Origin: Balneolaceae bacterium
Lineage (GTDB): Bacteria; Bacteroidota; Rhodothermia; Balneolales; Balneolaceae
Length of the DNA: 7,056 nucleotides
Assembly (NCBI GenBank): GCA_007117235.1
Contig: SKGY01000134.1
Span: 1-7,056, forward strand
Direction of reading: 5' to 3'
This document shows, piece after piece, positions 1 through 5,040 of the stretch. Within the stretch, counting starts at the first letter, position 1. The number at the start of each line of letters is the position of its first letter. Position numbers and translations under genes: made by a program. The notes under the pieces were generated by a model. It searched no databases, was not told the origin of the DNA, and saw only the letters and a list, made by a program, of their open reading frames with translations.

Positions 1-132
1 AACAAGGGTAAAGGGGTGGTCGTCATTTGATCCCCTCACCAATGTTCTTTCTTATAAGTATGAGGGAGTGGAGGGAAACGGTATGAAAAATTGTAAAAAA
101 GTTGTAAAGAACGGGAAATGATTGTTTTAATG

Positions 133-151
133 TGGGGAGTAATACTCCCCA
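133..151. repeat. Short perfect hairpin without T-tract
   Basis: TGGGGAGT at 133-140 pairs with ACTCCCCA at 144-151 around an AAT loop. This GC-rich 8-bp stem stands out in AT-rich surroundings. It is followed by A residues on the plus strand and by no clear run of T on the minus strand, so it is not a standard intrinsic terminator. Its role is unknown; it could be a 3'-end stabilising structure for an upstream transcript or chance. Confidence 0.4.
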
Positions 152-212
152 AAAATAGAGATAAATTAATTTTAAGAGGAATTTTTACGTCTAAATTGAG
201 TATTTATGAGGA

Positions 213-237
213 CGTTCAAATCTTGTCGTCCCGACGA
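213..237 (+). other. Possible tRNA 3'-end remnant (proline-like)
   Basis: The segment reads as a T-loop (TTCAAAT at 215-221), a 3' T-stem strand, then CGTCCCG and A followed by CGA, in the spacing of the last 25 or so bases of a tRNA. The CGTCCCG + A ending fits tRNA-Pro, where the acceptor 3' strand pairs with a 5' CGGG-type strand. No matching 5' acceptor strand (CGGGACG), 5' T-stem, anticodon arm or D arm is present upstream, so this is not a functional tRNA. It may be a fragment left by recombination at a tRNA 3' end, or coincidence. The 10-mer TCGTCCCGAC recurs at 362-371. Confidence 0.25.
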
Positions 238-270
238 AAAAAAGGAGCGTTTAATAAACGCTCCTTTTTT
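238..270. terminator. Bidirectional intrinsic terminator
   Basis: A 9-bp stem (GGAGCGTTT at 244-252 with AAACGCTCC at 256-264) closes an AAT loop. It is followed by six T at 265-270 and preceded by a run of A at 237-243, so the stem extends by A-T pairs and each strand has a U-tract. No gene clearly ends just before it inside the window, so it terminates a transcript arriving from the left edge or from an uncalled RNA. On the minus strand it could stop leftward read-through. Confidence 0.85.
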
Positions 271-378
271 ATTTATACCAATAAGTTACGTCGATATATT
301 AAGTCGTTTATGCGTATATGATTAAATCAGAATCAACTGGGTCGTAACGCTCTAAGCGTAATCGTCCCGACAAGTAAG

Positions 379-409
379 AAGCTCATCGATTTTTCGATGG
401 GCTTTTTTT
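379..409 (+). terminator. Intrinsic terminator upstream of yajQ
   Basis: GCTCATCG (381-388) pairs with CGATGGGC (395-402), including one T-G wobble, around a six-base ATTTTT loop. Seven T follow at 403-409, and two further A-T pairs at the base extend the stem. It stands 110 bp downstream of the first terminator and about 90 bp before yajQ. A second terminator with no gene between the two implies either an undetected small transcript in 271-380 or a backup terminator. Confidence 0.85.
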
Positions 410-497
410 ATGCTTTTCTGAATAATTACAAATCAACGGGCAATCAAATCGCATCTTTTGTAACTTTATGGGTCACCACAAATCTAATTAATAAGTT

Positions 498-986
498 ATG
501 CCATCATTCGATATTGTAAATGAGATAGACGCTCAGGAAGTAGATAATGCTGTGAACAACGCTTTAAAGGAGGTCGCCACCCGTTACGATTTTCGCGGAC
601 TTCATACTGAGATAGAATTTCATAAAAAGGAGAACCGCATATCGATGGTTGCTGCTGAAAGTATGAAACTGGAAGCGGTGAAGGATATGGTAATCAAACA
701 TTTCATCAAACGAGGTCTTGAGCCTAAAGCACTTGAATTTGGCGATAAAGAGGGGAGTAGTCAGGGACATGTAAAGATGAGCGCAACCATCAAGGAGGGC
801 ATCGACCGTGAAACGGCCAAAAAGATTGTGAAGGAGATTAAAAACCTGAAGCTAAAGGTTCAACCCGCTATTCAGGATGAACAGGTTCGCGTAACCGGCA
901 AAAAAATTGATGAGCTGCAGGAAGTTATCCGCCATTTAAAAGGTAAAAGCTTCGGTATACCCCTACAGTTTGTGAATTTGAAATGA
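498..986 (+). CDS. yajQ: YajQ family nucleotide-binding protein (DUF520)
   Basis: The 162-residue product matches the YajQ/DUF520 family over its whole length (E. coli YajQ is about 163 residues). It begins MPSFDIVNEID, carries RYDFRG (29-34), KRGLEP (71-76), KKIVKEIK (108-115) and RVTGKKIDELQ (131-141), and ends in the usual short QFVN-type tail. Family members are soluble cytoplasmic proteins built of two similar alpha/beta subdomains that bind nucleotides; a Xanthomonas homologue has been described as a cyclic-di-GMP effector acting with a transcription factor. The exact role here is not shown by sequence. The ATG is fixed by the conserved N-terminus. No Shine-Dalgarno sequence precedes it. 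It stands alone, behind two terminators, with a weak promoter-like TAACTTTA at 461-468. Its TGA stop lies inside the first unit of a heptanucleotide repeat array. Family assignment is firm, function less so. Confidence 0.95.
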   Translation: MPSFDIVNEIDAQEVDNAVNNALKEVATRYDFRGLHTEIEFHKKENRISMVAAESMKLEAVKDMVIKHFIKRGLEPKALEFGDKEGSSQGHVKMSATIKEGIDRETAKKIVKEIKNLKLKVQPAIQDEQVRVTGKKIDELQEVIRHLKGKSFGIPLQFVNLK

Positions 987-1031
987 GATGTGAGGCATGA
1001 GATATTAGACAAGAGAAATGAGACATGAGAC
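983..1031 (+). repeat. Degenerate heptad array at the yajQ stop
   Basis: Seven consecutive 7-mers in one phase: ATGAGAT, GTGAGGC, ATGAGAT, ATTAGAC, AAGAGAA, ATGAGAC, ATGAGAC. The consensus is ATGAGAC, which shares the NTGAGNY core with the other arrays in this window. The TGA stop of yajQ (984-986) is part of the first unit. The array is more diverged than the TTGAGTC arrays further along. It reads in the sense of yajQ. Confidence 0.7.
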
Positions 1032-1098
1032 TTTGATCCAGCATTTGTAGGTCAGGGTGGTCATTAATTAGTTTGCAATACTCAATTCAATTAAATAG

Positions 1099-1122
1099 CA
1101 AGACTCAAGACTCAAGACTCAC
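1099..1122 (-). repeat. Heptad array ending the propeller gene
   Basis: On the minus strand this is one GTGAGTC, two TTGAGTC and a partial TTG, about 3.4 units. The array overlaps the end of the propeller lipoprotein gene: codons GTG AGT CTT GAG TCT TGA come from it, so it encodes the last five residues (VSLES) and supplies the stop. It reads in the sense of that gene and faces the yajQ array across about 67 bp that hold nothing recognisable. Confidence 0.9.
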
Positions 1123-2232
1123 CTCGTATACTCTTACAGAATCTCCCATGTCCGGATCTTTATGGATTGAGTAGATTTTGGTTCCGATTATCTTCTTTAC
1201 ATCATCAAATTCTGATAAAAGAAATCTTCCTAACGGATTTCCGTCCATTTCAAATACAACAAACTCTTTTCCGTCTTCTCCGTTATCGGTATGCAGCCAA
1301 AGGTGTTCTTCTGATACAAAAATATCTAAAAAGGGAGGTTTGTGAGAATGAACTCTTGTTTCAATTCCACGCCGTACGTCTGTTCGGGTATTCCGGAAAG
1401 CGTAGTCTAAATCTGAACGTTCAACCGGCCTGGGGGCAATGTTCAGATCTAATTGATTCTTCAGATTATGGTCAAAATCAAAAAAGGAAAGGGTTGATTG
1501 TTCAGGCCGTGCAACCAGGTATTCACCATTTTCCATGGGAATAAATCGATCAATATTGCGATAAGGAACTAAGTCTATCCTAAAGCCGCCACCGGACTCT
1601 GTTAAATGGGGATAAGGAGTTCTTAGAGTAACCAGTGAATCCCGGAGCATGTTACTTTCCGTATCTATTATAATAACTTTTTGGGTTCTGTAATCAGGTG
1701 GATTTACCATCAATTCCTGAGGGTTTCTAATCACATTTCTTGGTGAAGCATAGAGCTGATTGTCAGTTCTTAACCCCAATGTTGTGCTTCCAACCATACT
1801 TCCCTCATCTGATGTAATAGTACTCTGATAGCTGTAAATTCCATTTTCGTTTGGTTGAAAAAAATCCCGCCGGGTTCCCTGGTGTTCAACCATTAAATGA
1901 TCATTACCCACATCAGCCAAAAAGAAAAATGAAGGAAGTTCTCCGGGCCCTCCGCCTTGGGAAGCAATCGTTTTAAGATGCTTGCCATTAGGTGAAAATT
2001 GTTCAAGGGTAGTACTTCCGTGATCAGATACAATGATGGAGCCGCCTGAAGAGACAAACAGTTCATTGAGCCGGGCAGGAAAGTAGTTTTCACTTTCGCC
2101 GGCTTCCAAGTCTAAATGGTAAGGTATTTCAGGGAGATCAGAATAATCGATTAGATCAGTCGCCGAATCTTCGCTTGCGCAGCTGATCAATAAAAATGGA
2201 ACAATAAAAGTTATTTGGAGAATTGATTTCAT
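1105..2232 (-). CDS. 6-bladed beta-propeller lipoprotein
   Basis: The product is a 375-residue predicted lipoprotein. Its N-terminus MKSILQITFIVPFLLISC is a type II signal with lipobox LISC (Cys18), followed by an acidic linker. The body fits the Bacteroidota '6-bladed beta-propeller' (NHL-like) family: repeated strand patterns such as LFVSSGGSIIVSDHGSTTLEQF (split over 59-79), the hallmark QGGGPGEL at 92-99, and a terminal VRVYEV strand. Such proteins are surface or periplasmic propellers of mostly unknown ligand; no catalytic residues can be named. An open frame continues upstream to 2433, but that extension is hydrophilic, contains the best promoter and would bury the signal peptide, so I start at Met 2232. 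No Shine-Dalgarno sequence is present; a tiny ATG-TTC-TAA frame abuts the start. The last five codons and stop derive from a heptad repeat. It is divergent from the S9 peptidase gene, with possible co-regulation. Confidence 0.85.
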   Translation of the reverse strand: MKSILQITFIVPFLLISCASEDSATDLIDYSDLPEIPYHLDLEAGESENYFPARLNELFVSSGGSIIVSDHGSTTLEQFSPNGKHLKTIASQGGGPGELPSFFFLADVGNDHLMVEHQGTRRDFFQPNENGIYSYQSTITSDEGSMVGSTTLGLRTDNQLYASPRNVIRNPQELMVNPPDYRTQKVIIIDTESNMLRDSLVTLRTPYPHLTESGGGFRIDLVPYRNIDRFIPMENGEYLVARPEQSTLSFFDFDHNLKNQLDLNIAPRPVERSDLDYAFRNTRTDVRRGIETRVHSHKPPFLDIFVSEEHLWLHTDNGEDGKEFVVFEMDGNPLGRFLLSEFDDVKKIIGTKIYSIHKDPDMGDSVRVYEVSLES

Positions 2233-2266
2233 TAGAACATTTATATTACTAATTAAGCAGTAGAAA

Positions 2267-2295
2267 AGTATACACGCATTCTTTAAAAACTGCAA
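2267..2295 (-). promoter_or_regulatory. Sigma70-like promoter of the propeller lipoprotein gene
   Basis: On the minus strand, TTGCAG (2295-2290) and TATACT (2272-2267) are separated by 17 bases, with TG directly before the -10. Transcription would begin near 2260, giving a leader of roughly 28 nt before the ATG at 2232. This supports the downstream start of the propeller gene, since the longer frame would start upstream of the promoter. An overlapping TACTTTTC also resembles the Bacteroidota -7 element TAnnTTTG, but no TTTG lies at the expected distance. Confidence 0.5.
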
Positions 2296-2380
2296 CAAAC
2301 ACAATACGTTTTTATGATATTCTGGAGACAAACTTTTGAGCTCATATTTCATTTTACCATCATTTACTTGTGCCTGACTG

Positions 2381-2408
2381 TTGAAGTCGGTTAATTCAAT
2401 ACTATAAC
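2381..2408 (+). promoter_or_regulatory. Candidate promoter of the S9 peptidase gene
   Basis: TTGAAG (2381-2386) and TATAAC (2403-2408) are 16 bases apart and would start transcription near 2415, about 17 nt before the ATG at 2432. The match is moderate and the surroundings are AT-rich, so chance similarity is possible. It lies back to back with the minus-strand promoter in the same 199-bp divergent spacer. Confidence 0.3.
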
Positions 2409-2431
2409 TATTAATTAAATGGACATTTAAC

Positions 2432-4864
2432 ATGTTACGATCACTAATATTATTGATATCCTTTTTGCCATTTGTGATTTCAGAATCTCTGGCGCAGGAT
2501 ACTTATATGACTCCATCTCAGGAACTTGTTGATTTAGTTGATGGAGCAAGAAGCCCATCTGTAAGTTTCTCTCCTGATCAAAAGACATTGCTGCTTCAGG
2601 ATGTGCCAACTCTACCATCCATTGCAGAATTAGCTCATCCAGAATTGCGGTTGGCGGGTATAAGAATTAATCCGAACACTAACGGCCCGAGCCGATCCGG
2701 GTATGTTACCGGTTTCACACTTCGTGATATGGAATCCGGCGATGACAGGGTAGTGAGTGGTATACCTGAAAACCCGGTTATCACGAATGTGAGCTGGTCA
2801 CCTAATGGTGATAAGTTTGTGTTTCTGTTAAACCGACCCAATAGCCTTGAATTGTGGGTTGCAGACGTTTCAACTGCATCGGCTAAGGTGCTGACAAGCG
2901 GAAGAGTCAATAATACATATTTTGGATCTCCATACAACTGGAGCCGCGATGGCGACGCTCTGATTGTTAAAATGGTACCTGAAAATAGAGGTGATGCTCC
3001 TCAGAAAACTCTGATTCCAACCGGGCCGGTTATTGAAGAAAATCTTGGTGAATCGCGTCCGGCAAGAACATATCAGGATCTGTTGCAAGACAGCCATGAC
3101 GAAGCACTTTTCGACTACTATTTTACATCTCAGCTTGTTGAGGTGTCTCTGAATGGTGATAAAAAAATGATCAATGATCCTGCTATATATCGTTCCGTAA
3201 GCCTCTCTCCGGACGGAAATTATATCATGGTAAATTTGACGAAACGCCCGTATTCATACAGAGTCCCTGCCTCGCGTTTTCCACAAAATATACAAGTGTG
3301 GAGTCGGGACGGAGATGTGGTTCACCAATTTGCTGAACTGCCGCTGGCTGATAATGTGCCAATTGCGTTTTCATCAACAACAGAAGGACCGCGTTCGGTT
3401 AGCTGGAGAAATGATGCCCCTGCTACAATCAGTTGGGTTGAAGCTCTGGATGGTGGTGATCCGTCAGTAGATGTTCCGAAACGTGATCGACTGTATACAC
3501 TGTCGGCACCATTTACAGGTGAGCCAACAACTCACATTGATGTAGAATACAGATACGCCGGTCTTCAGTGGAGTGATGAAGGATTTGCGCTGGTTTCTGA
3601 ATTTTGGAGAGCTGATCGCCACAGAAGAACGTGGAAAATATATCCTGATCAGCCAAACATGGAGCCGGAACTAGTATTTGATCTCTCAACCGAAGATCGA
3701 TATGCCGATCCGGGATCTCCTGAGTATCGCAGATCGGCATTTGGCACGTGGGTGCTGAATACAACTGATGGTGGCAGCAGTGTCTTAATGAGTGGCATCG
3801 GGGCCACACCTGAAGGTAACCGCCCGTTCTTGTCAAAGTTCAATCTTGAAACAAAAGAGACGACAGAACTGTGGAGATCAGAAAGCCCATATTACGAGCG
3901 AATTATTACTCTGCTTGATGAGGACGGTACTCGCGTGATTACCCGGCGCGAAGCTGTTGACGTGCAACCCAATTTCTTTATAAGAAATATTGAAACCGGA
4001 GATCTTGATCAGCTTACACATTTTGAGCACCCAACGCCACAGTTGAAAGATGTTTATAAGGAGTTCATCCAATATGAACGCGCTGACGGTGTGCAGCTAT
4101 CTGCAACTCTTTACCTACCTCCGGGATATGACAAGGATTCAGGTGAAAAATTACCGGTACTGGTATGGGCATATCCGCGTGAATTCAGAAGCGCCGATGC
4201 TGCGGGGCAGGTAGCCGATTCACCCTACCGTTTTGCAGGAATGAGTCACTGGGGGCCACATTTTGCACTAACACAAGGTTTTGCTGTGGTAGAAAATGCC
4301 ACCATGCCTATTGTGGGTGAAGGTGATGCCAATCCAAATGACACATTTGTTGAGCAACTCATCACAAGTTCTGAAGCAGTACTCGATGAATTGGAACGAC
4401 GAGGAGTTGGTGACAGAAATCGGGCTGCTATTGGCGGTCACAGTTACGGTGCATTTATGACCGCAAACTTACTGGCTCATTCTCGAATTTTCAGAGCAGG
4501 TATTGCGCGAAGTGGGGCATACAACAGAACACTCACTCCGTTCGGTTTTCAGGCTGAACCGCGTAATTACTGGGATGCGTCACATATCTATCTGAGCATG
4601 TCGCCATTTATGCATGCCGGTGGAATTAAAGATCCAATTCTGTTTATTCATGGTGCCGAAGATAACAACTCGGGGACTTTCCCGATGCAGAGTGAGCGGA
4701 TGTATGCTGCGGTTAGCGGCCTTGGCGGTACAACCCGATTGGTTATGCTTCCTGAAGAGAGCCACGGTTATCGTGCCCGAGAATCTGTTCTGCATATGCT
4801 TTGGGAGCAGTCAGAGTGGATTAACAGATACGTAAAAGAGGCTACGGAAGTGGTTTTGGAATAA
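2432..4864 (+). CDS. Secreted S9 family serine peptidase, glutamyl endopeptidase-like
   Basis: The 810-residue product starts with a type I signal peptide (MLRSLILLISFLPFVISESLA, probably cut before Gln22). It then has an N-terminal beta-propeller (about 30-535; SFSPDQK, SWSPNGDK, SLSPDGNY blades) and a C-terminal alpha/beta-hydrolase domain (about 545-805). The catalytic triad of prolyl-oligopeptidase-type enzymes is intact: Ser671 in GGHSYGAF, Asp744 in HGAEDNN and His778 in ESHGYRAR. Segments such as ELAHPELRLAGIRI, FDYYFTSQLVEVSL, DAAGQV and SGAYNRTLTPFGFQ closely resemble, from memory, the plant chloroplast glutamyl endopeptidase (S9D), rather than dipeptidyl peptidase IV or classical prolyl oligopeptidase, so cleavage after Glu is likely. 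It should act in the periplasm or outside the cell. The start follows from the signal peptide; there is no Shine-Dalgarno sequence, and a 3-codon ATG-GAC-ATT-TAA frame ends one base before the ATG. A heptad array begins 10 nt after the stop. Confidence 0.93.
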   Translation: MLRSLILLISFLPFVISESLAQDTYMTPSQELVDLVDGARSPSVSFSPDQKTLLLQDVPTLPSIAELAHPELRLAGIRINPNTNGPSRSGYVTGFTLRDMESGDDRVVSGIPENPVITNVSWSPNGDKFVFLLNRPNSLELWVADVSTASAKVLTSGRVNNTYFGSPYNWSRDGDALIVKMVPENRGDAPQKTLIPTGPVIEENLGESRPARTYQDLLQDSHDEALFDYYFTSQLVEVSLNGDKKMINDPAIYRSVSLSPDGNYIMVNLTKRPYSYRVPASRFPQNIQVWSRDGDVVHQFAELPLADNVPIAFSSTTEGPRSVSWRNDAPATISWVEALDGGDPSVDVPKRDRLYTLSAPFTGEPTTHIDVEYRYAGLQWSDEGFALVSEFWRADRHRRTWKIYPDQPNMEPELVFDLSTEDRYADPGSPEYRRSAFGTWVLNTTDGGSSVLMSGIGATPEGNRPFLSKFNLETKETTELWRSESPYYERIITLLDEDGTRVITRREAVDVQPNFFIRNIETGDLDQLTHFEHPTPQLKDVYKEFIQYERADGVQLSATLYLPPGYDKDSGEKLPVLVWAYPREFRSADAAGQVADSPYRFAGMSHWGPHFALTQGFAVVENATMPIVGEGDANPNDTFVEQLITSSEAVLDELERRGVGDRNRAAIGGHSYGAFMTANLLAHSRIFRAGIARSGAYNRTLTPFGFQAEPRNYWDASHIYLSMSPFMHAGGIKDPILFIHGAEDNNSGTFPMQSERMYAAVSGLGGTTRLVMLPEESHGYRARESVLHMLWEQSEWINRYVKEATEVVLE

Positions 4865-4873
4865 GTTATAGTC

Positions 4874-4908
4874 GTGAGATATGAGTCTTGAGTCTTGAGT
4901 CCTGAGAA
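4874..4908 (+). repeat. Heptad array after the S9 peptidase gene
   Basis: Five in-phase 7-mers: GTGAGAT, ATGAGTC, TTGAGTC, TTGAGTC, CTGAGAA. The first resembles the yajQ-type unit (NTGAGAY) and the centre is the TTGAGTC type, so this array links the two variants. It starts 10 nt after the TAA stop and reads in the sense of the peptidase gene. Confidence 0.85.
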
Positions 4909-5028
4909 TATGAATTATTAATCCAATGAATATCAATTAAAGAAAATTTTAATCTCTCAGTTAATTTATTTGGTGGTTGCATGGCAGAGTAATTTAACTT
5001 GCACTCAAGACTCAAGACTCAAGACTCA
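4882..5028. repeat. 20-bp inverted repeat between convergent genes
   Basis: Positions 4882-4901 are the exact reverse complement of 5009-5028, and also of 5016-5035 because the right arm is a tandem repeat. The arms enclose about 107 nt of AT-rich sequence. A read-through transcript from either side could fold into a 20-bp stem in more than one register. No T-tract follows either arm, so it is not a standard intrinsic terminator, but it may mark or protect the 3' ends of the converging transcripts. Confidence 0.75.
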
Positions 5029-5040
5029 AGACTCAAGACT
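5003..5040 (-). repeat. Heptad array at the envC-like gene stop
   Basis: On the minus strand this is AGTC, then four perfect TTGAGTC units, then a partial TTGAGT: 38 nt, about 5.4 units, and the most uniform array in the window. It starts at the TAG stop of the EnvC-like gene (the AG of TAG belongs to the array) and reads in that gene's sense. Uniform units imply recent expansion, and copy number is likely to vary between strains. Confidence 0.92.

Larger units (their letters stand above)
1..497. other. Gene-poor leader region with tandem terminators
   Basis: No convincing protein gene is visible in this stretch. A 67-codon open frame at 118-321 runs straight through the terminator hairpin at 244-264 and has no recognisable domain, so it is not called. 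The left edge has short open frames (one ends with TGA at 28-30, another with TGA at 119-121) that could be the last codons of a gene starting outside the window, but nothing in them is recognisable. What can be supported is structural: a short GC-rich hairpin, a tRNA-3'-end-like fragment and two intrinsic terminators, which together insulate yajQ from upstream transcription. Confidence 0.6.

Noticed and set aside
2..121. Open frame from the left edge, possible C-terminus of an upstream gene
   Set aside because: About 39 codons with no recognisable family features, and another frame is also open for the first 27 bases; without sequence to the left it cannot be supported.
213..237. Complete tRNA gene
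   Set aside because: Only the 3' end resembles a tRNA; the 5' acceptor strand, D arm and anticodon arm are absent upstream.
118..321. 67-codon open frame on the plus strand
   Set aside because: It runs through an intrinsic terminator hairpin, has no recognisable domain, and shows basic low-complexity composition typical of AT-rich non-coding DNA.
461..468. TAACTTTA as a Bacteroidota -7 element (TAnnTTTG) for yajQ
   Set aside because: Seven of eight positions match, but no TTTG occurs at the usual distance upstream, so it is mentioned only as weak.
1167..1544. 125-codon plus-strand open frame inside the propeller gene
   Set aside because: It is fully antisense to a well-supported lipoprotein gene and has no domain or start signal.
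4874..5040. CRISPR-like array
   Set aside because: The repeats are contiguous 7-mers without spacers, and the two arrays are inverted relative to each other; there is no direct-repeat/spacer pattern or cas gene.
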